NCBI GenBank assembly: GCA_016124745.1 | Contig: WGNC01000018.1 | Location: 62,001-126,000 of the forward strand | Length of the DNA stretch: 64,000 bases | From: Thiobacillus sp. | GTDB lineage: Bacteria > Pseudomonadota > Gammaproteobacteria > Burkholderiales > Thiobacillaceae | Reading direction: 5' to 3' | Shown here: positions 1-11,074 of the stretch, in pieces | How the letters are laid out: each line of letters opens with the position of its first letter | How positions within the stretch are numbered: the stretch's first letter is position 1 | Made by a program: the position numbers and the translations under genes | The notes under the pieces: generated by a model | Seen by the model: the letters and a program-made list of their open reading frames with translations, nothing else | Told to the model about the DNA's origin: nothing | The model's database searches: none

Positions 1-921
1 GTAGAGGTCGGCGCGGAAATGGCCGGCCTTGATCTCGGCACGCAGGTCGCGGTTGGTGGCAGTGACCACGCGCGCATTGGAGAACCGAGGTTGGGTCTCG
101 CCGACGCGCTGGTATTCGCCGTTTTCCAGAACGCGCAGCAGCTTGGCCTGTAACTCCAGCGGCAATTCGCCGATTTCGTCGAGGAACAGGGTCCCGTTCT
201 CGGCTTCCTCGAAATAGCCGGCGCGCGCAGTGGTGGCGCCCGTGAACGCGCCCTTGGCATAGCCGAATAGCGTGGGCTCGACCAGGGTGGGTGAAATGGC
301 TGCGCAGTTAAGGGCCAGATAGGGCTTGGCTGCACGTGGCGACAGGTGATGCAGGCTGGAGGCGACCCGTTCCTTGCCGCTGCCGGATTCGCCTTCGATC
401 AGGACCGGGAACGGCGCGGCTGCGTATTGCTTGATCTGCTCGCGCAGCTTGTCCATCGCCGGGCTGTCGCCGACGATGCCGGAATCCTTGGCGGGTTTGG
501 TCGACTTGTCGGCACTGCGCTCGGCATCCTGCACCAGCAGCGCGTTGAACAGCAGGGACTTCAGCCGCTCGGGTTCGCAGGGCTTGGCGACAAAATCGAT
601 GGCGCCGAGCGCGCGCGCATGACGCGCATTGGCTTCGTCGCTCTGGCCGGAGAGTACCAGAATCTTGATGCTCGGCGAGATGCCCAGCAGGTCGGCGATC
701 AGGGCAAAGCCCTCGTCAGGCTTGTGCGGCTGCGGTGGCAGGCCCAGATCCACCAGCGCGAGTTGGGGCGGTTCGTCGAGCTGCATCAGCAGGCTCTTCA
801 CCTGGGCGCGCGATTCGGCAGCCGAGATTTCGAAGTCCTTGCTCAGGACATAGGTGAGCGTATCGGATATCAACGGATCGTCGTCGACGATCAGCAAGCT
901 AGGCTTATTGGATTGGACCAC
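1..921 (-). CDS. Sigma-54-dependent response regulator, NtrC type (PrsR-like), C-terminus outside the window
   Basis: The minus strand is open from a GTG at 921 to the window edge. The receiver domain (about residues 8-130) has the acidic cluster VDDD (12-15) and a likely phospho-acceptor Asp58 in VDLGLPP. A sigma-54-interacting AAA+ domain follows, with Walker A GESGSGKE, the GAFTGA loop that contacts sigma-54, and Walker [11 protein letters not shown]. The DNA-binding domain lies beyond the window. The GTG start is chosen because GGAGGG sits just upstream and the ATG at 923 is in a frame that soon stops. The receiver wording (DLGLPP followed by P-rich EGF) recalls PrsR regulators of PEP-CTERM/exopolysaccharide systems. 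That subfamily is an inference; the NtrC-type assignment is secure. No partner kinase is visible. Confidence 0.85.
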   Translation of the reverse strand, partial: MVQSNKPSLLIVDDDPLISDTLTYVLSKDFEISAAESRAQVKSLLMQLDEPPQLALVDLGLPPQPHKPDEGFALIADLLGISPSIKILVLSGQSDEANARHARALGAIDFVAKPCEPERLKSLLFNALLVQDAERSADKSTKPAKDSGIVGDSPAMDKLREQIKQYAAAPFPVLIEGESGSGKERVASSLHHLSPRAAKPYLALNCAAISPTLVEPTLFGYAKGAFTGATTARAGYFEEAENGTLFLDEIGELPLELQAKLLRVLENGEYQRVGETQPRFSNARVVTATNRDLRAEIKAGHFRADLY

Positions 922-1131
922 ATACCCTCCAGGTCGAATGGCCCCCTTGGGGGGGCATCAATGCCGCAAGCGCGCCTGTCTCTGCGGGCAGGGCGAATTG
1001 TTACACGCTTATCGGATTTTCGACGATTGTGCCAGAGACCTGGTGAAAGTTAAACCGGAACCGCCAGGCAGGGCGGAGCTTTGGGCGCAATCAGGGCAAA
1101 GGGATTGGCATGAGCAGGGTGAGTCCCGGCG
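922..1131. other. Intergenic leader with a G/C hairpin
   Basis: This 210-base gap separates the response regulator from the upstream minus-strand gene. It holds a short near-palindrome at 938-959 (GCCCCC, TTG, GGGGGC) about 20 bases before the GTG start of the regulator. A TTTAAC/CACAAT pair on the minus strand, 17 bases apart, could be a weak sigma-70 promoter. I see no gene here. Confidence 0.3.
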
Positions 1132-2835
1132 TCACCCTTTCACGGGTTCGGCGACGATGCGAATCCAGCCTTCGGAGCGCTCGATCGGGTTGCCCAGGGC
1201 AATGTGCTTGCGTTCGCCCAGACCTTTGATCTCGAACGTCTTGCCGGGCATGAAGTGAACCGGGTCGATGATCACGCTGTCGGGACCGTTCTTGCCTTGC
1301 AGCCACAGGCTGGGGTGCGGCAGGGTGGCGCCGCTGTTGTCGAGTCCATTCACGGTGTAGCCCGGCGTGGTGGTGTCGTGCAACATGACCCGTTCAGGGA
1401 TTTCGGCCAGGGTTTCGATGCCGACCGAACTGTTGTCGTCGTCGAGACGCGACAAGCGGCGAATGACGCCCAGCTTCCATGCCGTGGAATCGTGCGGTTT
1501 GACGCTGATCAGCGCGCCGACACGCAGCCAGTCCTTGTCACGGGATTCCACGACAGCGCCATAACCGCATTCGCTCTCGTCGTGCATCACCCAGCGCTCG
1601 TGCTCGTGGGGATTGGCGCTGGCCTTAACGTGCATTTGCGAGACGCGTTCCCGGGTGCGATCGGTGATGAAGCCGTACACCTGCACGTCGTCCTCCTCGC
1701 TGTAATTCAGTCCGGTGCCGTACGGCGACCCGGCGACCGGGGTGTTGGTTGCCTTCATCAGGTTCAGGATGGCGGTCAGCCCGTGCGTGACGTCAGCCAG
1801 GCGCTTGATCGATTCGCGGGGCGCACGACGCTGCTCGCGGCCGGCCAGGGACGACCAGTGACGCTGCAGATGGTCCAGCATTTCCAGGCTCTCGGCGGTG
1901 CGTGCATTTTCCGTCAGCCCCAACTGTGCGGGCGTGCTGCCCTCCCGCAGGGCGATATGCAGTTCGTTCAGCTTCTGCAACAGGTCCGCTGTGGCCCAGA
2001 AGCGCAACGGCTTGTTGGCGTCGGGTTTGCGCACGCGACGTGGACCATGGTCCGATGAAAGGTCGACGACGAAGTTGTGCACATTGGTGTCGACGCGGGA
2101 CTCCAGGCGGAGGGGCTCATGCCAGTTATGCAGCCAGCTGTCGAGCAGATCCAGTTGCTTGGGGTAGAGCGTGCCGGAATCGGCCAGGTTCAGCATCAGG
2201 ATGTGCAGGTAGGCCGTTTCGCAACTGCACTCGGTCGTGTCTTCCGGATAGGCACGCTGGGGTTTCCGGTGGAAACCTTCGGATTCCGCGACGCGATAGA
2301 GGTTGTGCAGGCGCAGCCAGAGCTTCTCTCCTGCGGGCAAATAGCGGATCGCACGCCATTTCAGCAATTGTCCGAAGGTCATGATGGCACGCAGGGTGAT
2401 GAGCGGAATCTGGCTCTCGTGCTGGCTTTTTCCCGCCACACGCGCAAAGTGCAGCACAAAGGCGTGATAGCCGCGCGCAACTTCCCAGTACAGGCCGTAT
2501 ACGGAATGCCACAACTGGCTTTCCACCTGACGCGACATGCGGGGGTTGCGCAGATACTGGCGTACCAGCGTGTCCTGCAGGTCACGTGACTTTTCGTCCA
2601 GCAGCATCAGCACCGCCAGACGATCTTTCGTGAATTGCGACGAATTTTCATTGAAGCGCTTCAACTCGTCGAGAACGGCCTGCTGGCACTTGAAGGCGTC
2701 ACCGATCGGCAGGCTCTCAACCCAGCGCAATGCCGTCTTCATGTTGGTGAGCGGATCATCGCTCCGCCTGCCGAAAGGGCTGAGGTGAGCGAGCTTTGAC
2801 GCGAATTTATCTGCCAGGGTATTCATGTTATGCAC
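1132..2835 (-). CDS. Conserved protein of unknown function with a PilZ-like motif near the C-terminus
   Basis: This 567-residue protein has no signal peptide or membrane segment. The first 300 residues look helical. From about residue 390 there is an RTRER motif followed some 30 residues later by DESECG, which resembles the RxxxR and D/NxSxxG signature of c-di-GMP-binding PilZ domains, and then a beta-rich tail. The PilZ reading is an inference from these motifs only. The listed start is GTG; an in-frame ATG at 2826 is the alternative, and neither has a strong ribosome binding site. It lies between alaS and a response regulator, on the same strand as both. Not recognised as a named protein. 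Confidence 0.65.
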   Translation of the reverse strand: MHNMNTLADKFASKLAHLSPFGRRSDDPLTNMKTALRWVESLPIGDAFKCQQAVLDELKRFNENSSQFTKDRLAVLMLLDEKSRDLQDTLVRQYLRNPRMSRQVESQLWHSVYGLYWEVARGYHAFVLHFARVAGKSQHESQIPLITLRAIMTFGQLLKWRAIRYLPAGEKLWLRLHNLYRVAESEGFHRKPQRAYPEDTTECSCETAYLHILMLNLADSGTLYPKQLDLLDSWLHNWHEPLRLESRVDTNVHNFVVDLSSDHGPRRVRKPDANKPLRFWATADLLQKLNELHIALREGSTPAQLGLTENARTAESLEMLDHLQRHWSSLAGREQRRAPRESIKRLADVTHGLTAILNLMKATNTPVAGSPYGTGLNYSEEDDVQVYGFITDRTRERVSQMHVKASANPHEHERWVMHDESECGYGAVVESRDKDWLRVGALISVKPHDSTAWKLGVIRRLSRLDDDNSSVGIETLAEIPERVMLHDTTTPGYTVNGLDNSGATLPHPSLWLQGKNGPDSVIIDPVHFMPGKTFEIKGLGERKHIALGNPIERSEGWIRIVAEPVKG

Positions 2836-2901
2836 GCTATTCCGAGATGGCGTTCCTGTGGTTTGACACTTTACCTAGTGCCCAGCAAATTCCATACCCG
2901 A

Positions 2902-5523
2902 TCACTGTCCCAGTTTGTTCTGCACCCAGGCGGCGACCGATGCCAGCGCGGTCGGCAGTTGGCCAGGTTCGCTTCCGCCGGCCATTGCGAGGTCCGGTTT
3001 GCCACCGCCTTTGCCGCCGACCTGGGTGGCAACGAAGTTCACCAGTTCACCCGCCCGGATTCTCTCCGTGACGTCGGGGGTCACGGCAGCGATCAGGCTG
3101 ACCTTGCCGTCTGCGACGGTGCCGAGCACCAGCGCGCAGGTTTTCAGCTTGTCGCGCAGCTTATCGGCGGTTTCGCGCAGGCCCTTGGCGTCGATGCCAT
3201 CCAGCCGTGCTGCCAGCACGCGGACGCCACCCATATCGACGGCCTGCTGCACGAGTTCGTCGCCCACATTGGCGGCCAGCTTCGATTTCAGGCGGTCTAG
3301 CTCCTTTTCCAGTGATCGCACGTTGTCGAGCATCTGGGTCAGCTTGGCGCCGAGCTCGGCGGGCTGCGCTTTCAGGGCAGCTGCCGCCTGGCGCATTTCA
3401 TCCTCGCGCGTTTGCACGAACTTGAGTGCATTGTCACCGGTGATGGCCTCGATCCGGCGGATTCCGGCAGCAACACCGGATTCGCCGAGAATCTTGAACA
3501 GGCCGATGTCGCCGGTGCGGGCGACGTGGGTGCCACCGCACAGTTCGCGCGAGTTGCCGATATCGAGCACCCGGACTTCGTCGCCGTACTTTTCGCCAAA
3601 CAGCATCATGGCACCGGTTTTTTGCGCATCGTCGATGCCCATGACGCGCGCCTGCGTGGCGGTGTTGGCCAGGATCTCGGCGTTGACGCGACGCTCCACC
3701 TCGCGAATATGCGTGTCGGTCATCGGGTGCGGCTGCACGAAATCGAAGCGAGTCTTGTCCGCGTCCACCAGCGAGCCTTTCTGCTGCACGTGTGAACCGA
3801 GCACGTCGCGCAGGGCCTTGTGCATCAGATGGGTGACCGAGTGATTGCGCATGGTGCGTGTGCGCGCCAACTCGTCGACACGGGCCAGCACGGCATCGCC
3901 AACCACCAGCGAGCCGGTCTTGACCACGCCGTGGTGACCGAACACCTGCGCCTGGATCTTCTGCGTGTCCTCGACCGCGAAGACGCCGTTCAGGCCCTGC
4001 AAAACCCCGCGGTCACCGGCCTGACCGCCCGATTCGGCATAGAACGGCGTGTGGTCGAGCACGGCCACGCCGAGTTCGCCTTCCTTCAGTTCGCTGACCG
4101 CGCTGCCGTCACGGTAGAGGGCGAGGACAGTGGCGTCGTGCGTCAGGGTGTCGTAGCCGTGGAAGACGGTCGCCGGGCCGGCAAATTCCAGTCCGGTTCC
4201 GATCTTGAACTTGCCTGCTGCACGGGCCTGGTCCTTCTGCCGCTGCATGGCGATGTCGAAGGACGCGGTATCGACGGTGACGCCGGCTTCGCGGCAGATG
4301 TCGGCCGTGAGGTCGAGCGGAAAGCCGTAGGTATCGTGCAGCTTGAATGCCAGTTCGCCGTCGAATGTGCCATCGGCGGGCAGTGTTCTCAACGTGGATT
4401 CGAGGATGCCCATGCCGTGCTCGATGGTCTCGAAGAAGCGCACCTCCTCCTGCCGCAGGATATCCATGACGCGGGCCTGGGCCGCGACGAGCTCGGGATA
4501 GGCGTCGCCCATCACGACGCCGAGATCGGGGACGATGCGGTAAAAGAACGCTGCGCGTGCACCGAGCTTGTAGCCGTGGCGGATGGCGCGCCGGATGATG
4601 CGGCGCAGTACGTAGCCGCGTCCTTCGTTGCCCGGGATGACGCCGTCGACGATCAGAAACGAGCACGCGCGGATGTGGTCGGCGATGACCTTGAGCGAAT
4701 TATTGGCGAGATCGGTCGTCTGCGTTTCACGCGCCGCCGCCCGGATCAGTGCCTGGAACAGGTCGATGTCATAATTGGAATGCACGTGTTGCATCACCGC
4801 GGAGATGCGCTCCAGCCCCATGCCGGTGTCGACGCTGGGTTTGGGCAACGGATGCATGGTTCCGGATTCATCCCGGTTGAACTGCATGAACACGTTGTTC
4901 CAGATTTCGATGTAGCGGTCGCCGTCTTCGTCAGGCGAGCCGGGCGGGCCTCCCGCCACCTCCGGACCGTGGTCGTAGAAGATTTCGGTGCAGGGGCCGC
5001 AGGGGCCGGTGTCGCCCATCGCCCAGAAGTTGTCGGAGGCGTAGCGCGCGCCTTTGTTGTCGCCGATGCGGACCAGGCGATCCTTGGGCACGCCGATGTC
5101 CTGGTGCCAGATGTCGTAGGCTTCGTCGTCCTCGGCGTACACCGTGACCCAGAGCTTTTCGGTCGGCAGCTTGAGAACGTCGGTGAGAAATTCCCACGCA
5201 TACTTGATCGCATCCTGCTTGAAGTAATCGCCGAAGCTGAAATTGCCCAGCATCTCGAAGAAGGTGTGGTGGCGCGCCGTGTAGCCGACGTTTTCCAGGT
5301 CGTTGTGCTTGCCTCCGGCGCGCACGCAGCGCTGCGACGACACCGCGCGGGTGTAGGCGCGTTTGTCCTGGCCCGTGAACACGTCCTTGAACTGCACCAT
5401 GCCCGCATTGGTGAACAGCAGCGTGGGGTCGTTGCCGGGCACCAGCGGACTGCTGGCTACAATGGTGTGCCCCTTGGAGGCGAAGAACTCTAGAAAACTC
5501 TGGCGAATGGCGCTGCTTTTCAT
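2902..5523 (-). CDS. alaS: Alanine--tRNA ligase
   Basis: Cytoplasmic enzyme that charges tRNA-Ala with alanine. The start at 5523 gives 873 residues, close to the 876 of E. coli AlaRS; the frame stays open upstream, but only into sequence antisense to the neighbouring gene. The N-terminus ([14 protein letters not shown]) is typical of the class II catalytic domain. The editing domain shows its zinc-site motifs HSVTHLMH (about residue 559) and CGGTHVAR (about residue 661), so proofreading of Ser/Gly-tRNA should be intact. A C-Ala domain with coiled coil completes it. The ATG at 5547 is an alternative start. The gene is divergent from the DUF1415 gene. Housekeeping. Confidence 0.97.
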   Translation of the reverse strand: MKSSAIRQSFLEFFASKGHTIVASSPLVPGNDPTLLFTNAGMVQFKDVFTGQDKRAYTRAVSSQRCVRAGGKHNDLENVGYTARHHTFFEMLGNFSFGDYFKQDAIKYAWEFLTDVLKLPTEKLWVTVYAEDDEAYDIWHQDIGVPKDRLVRIGDNKGARYASDNFWAMGDTGPCGPCTEIFYDHGPEVAGGPPGSPDEDGDRYIEIWNNVFMQFNRDESGTMHPLPKPSVDTGMGLERISAVMQHVHSNYDIDLFQALIRAAARETQTTDLANNSLKVIADHIRACSFLIVDGVIPGNEGRGYVLRRIIRRAIRHGYKLGARAAFFYRIVPDLGVVMGDAYPELVAAQARVMDILRQEEVRFFETIEHGMGILESTLRTLPADGTFDGELAFKLHDTYGFPLDLTADICREAGVTVDTASFDIAMQRQKDQARAAGKFKIGTGLEFAGPATVFHGYDTLTHDATVLALYRDGSAVSELKEGELGVAVLDHTPFYAESGGQAGDRGVLQGLNGVFAVEDTQKIQAQVFGHHGVVKTGSLVVGDAVLARVDELARTRTMRNHSVTHLMHKALRDVLGSHVQQKGSLVDADKTRFDFVQPHPMTDTHIREVERRVNAEILANTATQARVMGIDDAQKTGAMMLFGEKYGDEVRVLDIGNSRELCGGTHVARTGDIGLFKILGESGVAAGIRRIEAITGDNALKFVQTREDEMRQAAAALKAQPAELGAKLTQMLDNVRSLEKELDRLKSKLAANVGDELVQQAVDMGGVRVLAARLDGIDAKGLRETADKLRDKLKTCALVLGTVADGKVSLIAAVTPDVTERIRAGELVNFVATQVGGKGGGKPDLAMAGGSEPGQLPTALASVAAWVQNKLGQ

Positions 5524-5614
5524 GATGTAAGGAGTGGAGTCGTGCATCAAGGTCGGACAATAAGCCATTGTATCCGCTAAAGTTCCCCTCTTACAGGCGT
5601 TTGGAGAGAGCTTG

Positions 5615-6157
5615 ATGAACGAAGACGGCGTCATCGCTGCGACGCGAGAATGGCTGCAAAAAGCGGTCATCGGACTGAATCTGTGCCCGTTTGCCAAGGC
5701 AGTCGTACTGAAAGACCAGGTGCGCTTCGTCGTCAGCACGGCCCCGCATCTGGATGGCTTGCTGGAAGACCTGGATTGCGAACTCGATTTCCTGGCGGCG
5801 GCCGACCCCGAGGCCATCGATACGACGCTCCTCATTCACCCCACGTTGCTGCCGGATTTTCTTGATTTCAATGATTTCATGCAATTGGCCGAAGCAGCGG
5901 TGGGCGAGCACGGGCTGGAGGGCGTGATCCAGATCGCCAGTTTCCATCCGGCGTTCCAGTTCGAGGGAACGGCACCCGACGACATGGGCAACTATACCAA
6001 TCGTGCGCCGTTCCCCACCCTGCATCTGCTGCGCGAGGCGAGCATCGAACGGGCCGTGGCGGCATTCCCGGAAGCTGCCACGATTTACGAGCGCAACATC
6101 GAGACCCTGCGCGCGTTGGGACCCGCAGGCTGGCAGGCATTGTGGCGAAAGCCGTGA
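5615..6157 (+). CDS. DUF1415 family protein
   Basis: This 180-residue soluble protein has the features of the DUF1415 family: [16 protein letters not shown] near the N-terminus, and a later segment with [12 protein letters not shown] and [16 protein letters not shown]. Biochemical function is unknown for the family, to my knowledge. The ATG at 5615 is preferred over the TTG directly before it because GGAGAGAG lies at good distance. The gene is divergent from alaS with a 91-base gap and convergent with the hydrolase gene of the next cassette. Confidence 0.85.
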   Translation: MNEDGVIAATREWLQKAVIGLNLCPFAKAVVLKDQVRFVVSTAPHLDGLLEDLDCELDFLAAADPEAIDTTLLIHPTLLPDFLDFNDFMQLAEAAVGEHGLEGVIQIASFHPAFQFEGTAPDDMGNYTNRAPFPTLHLLREASIERAVAAFPEAATIYERNIETLRALGPAGWQALWRKP

Positions 6158-6201
6158 TGGGGCATGAGAACGGCCGGGGCGATTGGCTCACGGTCGAAGG
6201 C

Positions 6202-7134
6202 TCAAGCTGACTGTGTGGATGCCCGGGAATTGTTGAAGACCGTTGACTCCAGCAACCCGGCCAGGCCACCGTTTCTGGCGACCGGATACAAGGCATTGTG
6301 TTCGACGGAGCCATTCGGGACACTGATCGTGATCAGCCGCGCTGGAACTATGCTGGCGAGTGCTTCGGCGGATTTCTTGTCCTTGGCGCAGTCTGTGCCG
6401 AAGGCCAGGAAAACTGCCGGTTTTACTTTCGCTGCGTCGACATGGCGCCGAAAAATTTCCCTGAGACCCGTGCCGTCGGCGGTGATCCATCTCGGGTCAT
6501 CCGGGTGGTTCCCGCCAACGGACAGGGCGGCATCGAGATTCAACCGCAGGGCACACATAACCGCGGGCACACCCCCACCGCTCGTTCCGATTGAGACTAC
6601 GCTGCGGTAGTCTTCAATTCTGAGGATATCTCTGAGCTTGTCGATGGAAGCTTCCAGACTGTCGGCAACGCCACCGATCCCGAGCCGGTAGCTGTTCCTC
6701 GTCGGGTCGTGCATGAATGCGACATCGACTTGCGTCGAGGCGATATTCTGCAGAAATACCGGCAGGGGCATCATCATTCGTTGTGCACGCCCAGAGAAGC
6801 AGATCGCAAGCGTCTTGCCTGACCGGTTTCCGCCAGCACTAAAGAGCGTCACCCGCCGCCGCAAGCGATGGCGTAAAAAGGGTTCCGGACAGGGCTTTCC
6901 GATTTTCGCGGCGAGACGATGAAGATTCTGAACCCAGAGTTCTTGGGCAGGAGATGGATCGGTACTCTGCCGACCGCGAAAGAGCGTTTCCCACGTATGC
7001 CGCGCAGGCGACAATTCCGAACGCAGCGCTTCAAGTTCGAGCGGCGTCATGCGATTCTCAAGATCGATGTGCAGCTTGTTGAACTGGTTGTGAGTCTTGC
7101 ACCCCCGCACCAGGCGGTTGTAGAAATCAATCAT
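6202..7134 (-). CDS. Alpha/beta-hydrolase-like protein of a ligase-ACP-hydrolase cassette
   Basis: The 310-residue protein has a nucleophile elbow GTSGGG (Ser185) after a beta strand. An Asp in FGTD (248) and a His in VEHN (279) are spaced to complete a Ser-Asp-His triad. The N-terminal 90 residues are rich in Arg and Leu and unassigned. There is no signal peptide. The start ATG overlaps the TGA of the ACP gene (ATGA), so translation is probably coupled. By position it could be a thioesterase or acyltransferase acting on the ACP-bound product, which is an inference. I cannot assign a substrate. It is the last gene of the three-gene unit. Confidence 0.7.
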   Translation of the reverse strand: MIDFYNRLVRGCKTHNQFNKLHIDLENRMTPLELEALRSELSPARHTWETLFRGRQSTDPSPAQELWVQNLHRLAAKIGKPCPEPFLRHRLRRRVTLFSAGGNRSGKTLAICFSGRAQRMMMPLPVFLQNIASTQVDVAFMHDPTRNSYRLGIGGVADSLEASIDKLRDILRIEDYRSVVSIGTSGGGVPAVMCALRLNLDAALSVGGNHPDDPRWITADGTGLREIFRRHVDAAKVKPAVFLAFGTDCAKDKKSAEALASIVPARLITISVPNGSVEHNALYPVARNGGLAGLLESTVFNNSRASTQSA

Positions 7135-7397
7135 TGCATGCCCTTGCGGACGACATCCACCAGGCTGTTCAGGGTGCCGATGCTTTGCAGGTCGTTTGGC
7201 ACGATTGAAACGCCGGTATGGATTTCTATGGCGATACACAGTTCCATCTCTGCCAGACTGTCCATTTCAAGTTCTCCCAAGGCTATGTCGCGACGGCCTT
7301 CCAGGAACGCGGCCGTCAACTGCTTGTCCCGCATGACGGTCAAGCAGGCGTACTCCAGTTGCTGCGCGATAAGGTCGCGAATTTCGTTGTCTGTCAT
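7131..7397 (-). CDS. Acyl carrier protein (phosphopantetheine-binding)
   Basis: A small acidic helical protein of 88 residues with the carrier-protein motif EMDSLAEMEL; Ser47 of DSL is the expected phosphopantetheine site. The start is the ATG at 7397, which overlaps the TGA of the ligase gene (ATGA); a GTG further upstream is less likely. Its own TGA overlaps the ATG of the hydrolase gene. It is not the fatty-acid-synthesis AcpP by context: fab genes are absent and the partner is an adenylating enzyme, so it likely carries one special acyl or aminoacyl group. Confidence 0.85.
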   Translation of the reverse strand: MTDNEIRDLIAQQLEYACLTVMRDKQLTAAFLEGRRDIALGELEMDSLAEMELCIAIEIHTGVSIVPNDLQSIGTLNSLVDVVRKGMQ

Positions 7398-8839
7398 GTC
7401 TCGGACTTGCTCGGCTGGAAGCACGGCCGGAGCTCCCGACGCATGATCTTGCCCTGCGAGTTGCGAGGCAGACGCGCCATGATAATGATGCGTCGAGGGG
7501 ATCTTAAAGCCAGATGCTGTCTGGCGTGCTGCTGAAGTTCGGACACCGTGACGACAGCGTTCGGGTGCAACTCGACGGCCGCGACAGGGATTTGGCCATG
7601 GATCCGGGACGGCAGGGACAACGCCGCCGCCACGCTCACCGCCGGATGACTTTCCAGCACCCGCTCGATTTCGGCGGGACAGATATTGAGGCCGTTGAGG
7701 ATGATCATGTCGTCCTTGCGTCCCTGGACGACCAGCTGGCCGTCCGCGCGCAGGTAACCGACGTCGCCCGGATAGAACCAGTTATGCCGGAACCGCCTGG
7801 CGCTCTCGTCAGGGCTGTCGAAATATTCCGTCGCCATGCCCGGTGCACGCAGGCGAATCTCTCCCACGCTTCCTGGCGGCAGGGTTTTGTCGTCCGCATC
7901 GACAATCTGGAGCTCGACCTCGTCCAGGAGCCTGCCGACAGTCGCCTCGGCATCGTGCTCACCCGGGCGTGCCATGGCTATGCCGCCACATTCGGTTGCC
8001 GCGTAGCGGACATACAGGTTTTGCGTAACCTGGTCCTGGATGCAGCGCCGGACATCGAACGGAACTTCCGATCCGCCTGTTCTAAGCTTGACCCCCGCAA
8101 GTTCACGCGCGTTATGCGATGCAGCCAGGTCTGACGCATGCATTCTCGAAATGTCGAGACAGCTGACAGCATGACGGAGCGAGAAATCGACGATGTCGGT
8201 CGCTTCCCGGGGGCGAAAGACGTTGGTTCCGCCAGCCCACACGCAATAGAGTCTGTGCCGCTTGGAATTGTTGTGCTCGATCGAGGCAAGCCGGAGCAGC
8301 CGCTCGCCGGCATAGTCGTCGTGCCTGTGAGACTGCGCGGCAATCTGCTCTTCCCTGAAGGCGACGATATTCATGTCTCCCGTCGTGCCAGATGTCTTGA
8401 GAAAGAGCGTCGATCCAGGCTCGGCGGGCACCTCGGCAGCCAGGGTCGATGATGCCACTTCCTGTCTGGGAAGCTGAATGAACGCCGTGCCGGCAACGCG
8501 GAAGGCATCGCTCGCAGCAACGACATGCGACAGGTGCACCCGCTGCGCAAGGCGAGCACGCAGCATCGGTGTGTCGTGGGTGGCGAGTGTGATCTGCCCC
8601 GCGCCTGCAGCCATCAGCGAGAGCGTCGCGACCAAATGATCGACTTCATCGTCAAGCGTTAGCCCGACGACTGTGCCCGGGACGATTCCCTGTCTTCTGA
8701 AGTACTCAAGGCCCGCTTGGACACGTCTGAGCAAATCGCCGTAGGTCAGCGTGACCGACGCAGTGACGACGGCAGCATGCTGTGGCCTGCGATCCGCATG
8801 TTGCGACAGCCTTTCAAAGAAACCGGGCGACAATTGCAT
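7394..8839 (-). CDS. Adenylate-forming ligase (ANL superfamily, acyl-CoA/acyl-ACP synthetase type)
   Basis: The 481-residue enzyme has the full set of ANL motifs: the P-loop KTSGTTG (148-154), YAATE (279-283), GDVG (358-361), the hinge GRKDD (373-377) and the catalytic lysine in RNSQGK (Lys464). It should activate a carboxylic acid with ATP and pass it to a thiol, here probably the adjacent carrier protein. The substrate cannot be read from the sequence. It is the first gene of a minus-strand unit in which all three genes overlap by ATGA. ATG at 8839 has GGAG only three bases away, so initiation may be weak. Exosortase-associated loci also contain such ligases, carrier proteins and hydrolases, but membership is unproven. 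Confidence 0.85.
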   Translation of the reverse strand: MQLSPGFFERLSQHADRRPQHAAVVTASVTLTYGDLLRRVQAGLEYFRRQGIVPGTVVGLTLDDEVDHLVATLSLMAAGAGQITLATHDTPMLRARLAQRVHLSHVVAASDAFRVAGTAFIQLPRQEVASSTLAAEVPAEPGSTLFLKTSGTTGDMNIVAFREEQIAAQSHRHDDYAGERLLRLASIEHNNSKRHRLYCVWAGGTNVFRPREATDIVDFSLRHAVSCLDISRMHASDLAASHNARELAGVKLRTGGSEVPFDVRRCIQDQVTQNLYVRYAATECGGIAMARPGEHDAEATVGRLLDEVELQIVDADDKTLPPGSVGEIRLRAPGMATEYFDSPDESARRFRHNWFYPGDVGYLRADGQLVVQGRKDDMIILNGLNICPAEIERVLESHPAVSVAAALSLPSRIHGQIPVAAVELHPNAVVTVSELQQHARQHLALRSPRRIIIMARLPRNSQGKIMRRELRPCFQPSKSET

Positions 8840-9143
8840 CAACTCCCAACGTGGGCCGGCCTCGGCTATTCGCTTTCCGGCAGGCGGCGTTCACAAACTG
8901 CTGCCTGCCGAGTGTACCAACGTTCAATCGGGGGGTGTTGCGTTGAATGGCTGCACAAGGCCGAGACTGGCACGTCATTCGGCCAGGGCGGCCCGGTCGA
9001 TTCGCCTGCTGCGAGGGTCGAACCTTAACCACTCAACCCATCCGGCAGCCTGAATCCGCATGCAATGGATTGAGCCTTAGCGCCTATTGCCGTCTGTTGC
9101 TCGCACGGCTAAGGTTGCAAGCCTCTCAATGTCTGGAACGCCC
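8840..9143. other. Divergent intergenic region before the ligase cassette and the MoxR locus
   Basis: About 300 bases without a convincing gene. It must hold the promoters for both the minus-strand cassette and the plus-strand MoxR/Bat operon. The only structured element is the hairpin at 8879-8909. A stretch near 9010-9045 resembles part of a tRNA D-arm and T-loop on the minus strand but does not fold into a tRNA. Confidence 0.5.
8879..8909. repeat. Inverted repeat upstream of the ligase gene
   Basis: Arms GGCAGGCGGC (8879-8888) and GCTGCCTGCC (8900-8909) pair over ten positions with one G-U, with an 11-base loop. It lies 40-70 bases upstream of the ligase start on the minus strand. It could be an operator or leader hairpin; it lacks a T-run, so it is not a typical terminator. 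Confidence 0.4.
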
Positions 9144-10096
<953 letters not shown>

Positions 10097-10097
<1 letters not shown>

Positions 10098-11074
10098 TGT
10101 CCGTGCAGTTCCCACTCGAGCGGCTCAAATATTGGCTGCGCGACCGTGCCCGGGCGACGCAGCCGGAGGCGCGGCTGCATGCATCGCTGATCGCGGCGGA
10201 CGATCTCGCAGGGCTGGCGGCACAGGCCAGCCTGCTGACGCAGCTGCCGGTACGCGAGTTGCACGATCACCATGCCGGTGACTGGGCGTCGCGCTGGCTG
10301 GGGCGCGGGCTGGATTTCGAGGAATCGCGCCCCTACAGCCCGGGCGACGACATCCGCGACATGGACTGGCGCACCACCGCGCGCACCGGCCGGGCGCATC
10401 TCAAAATCTATCGCGAGGAACGCCAGCCGCTGGTGCATCTGGTGATCGATCGCGGCGCAACCATGCGCTTTGGCACACGCCGTCGGCTCAAGGTCACGCA
10501 AGGTGCGCGGGTGGCGGCGCTGCTGGCGTTCGCCGCCGTCAACCGGAACGGCGTGACGGGCGCCACGCTGTGGGACAGCGCGGACGACACGCTGCCCGCG
10601 CGGCACGGCCGTCCGGCGGCGCTGGCGCTGGTCGAGCGGGCAGCCGCGCCGTGCCCGCCGCTCGCCGATCCGGCGCCAGGCGAAAGCCTGCATCATGCCG
10701 ACCGGCTCGCCGCGCTGGAAGCCAGTCTGCCCCGTGGAGCGCGGCTGGTGCTGATCAGCGATTTCGCCTGGCTCACAGCAGCGCACGAGCCGCTACTGGC
10801 GCGTCTGGCCGCACGCTGCGACGTCCGGGCAATCCAGATCGTCGATGCGGTCGAACGTGCGCTGCCGGATCTGGGCCGGGTGCGGTTTCACGACATGACG
10901 AGCGGGCAGCGGGTGTGGCTGGATACAGGAAAGCGCGCCGTGCGCGCGGCCAGCCAGGCGGCACTGCTGCACCGTCTCGATAGCCAGGCGGCGGCGCTGG
11001 CACGCGCTGGCGTGCGCCACCTGCGGCTGGACAGCGAGGCTGACGACTTGCTCGCACGCCTGGTCCATGGCTGA
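10097..11074 (+). CDS. DUF58 domain protein of the MoxR/Bat operon
   Basis: A soluble protein of 325 residues with the DUF58 hallmark RPYSPGDDIRDMDWR near residue 75, followed by a VWA-like fold. DUF58 proteins nearly always sit after MoxR and are thought to be its adaptor or client. The start ATG overlaps the stop of moxR (TAATG), indicating coupled translation. The end overlaps the next gene by eight bases. Confidence 0.9.

Noticed and set aside
3820-5493. Long plus-strand open frame (557 codons) antisense to alaS
   Set aside because: It lies wholly within alaS on the other strand, has His/Asp/Val-rich composition typical of a codon-bias shadow, and shows no recognisable domain.
8966-8985. 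Sigma-54-like site (TGGCAC then TCGG)
   Set aside because: The -24 half matches, but the -12 half lacks the required TTGC/GC; a chance match is likely. The same holds for a TGGCAC near 1030 on the minus strand.
9005-9050. tRNA-like fragment on the minus strand (GAGTGGTTAAGG and GGTTCGACC)
   Set aside because: The D-arm and T-loop resemblance is real but they are adjacent, with no anticodon arm or acceptor stem between or around them. It could be a relic, but it cannot be called a tRNA.
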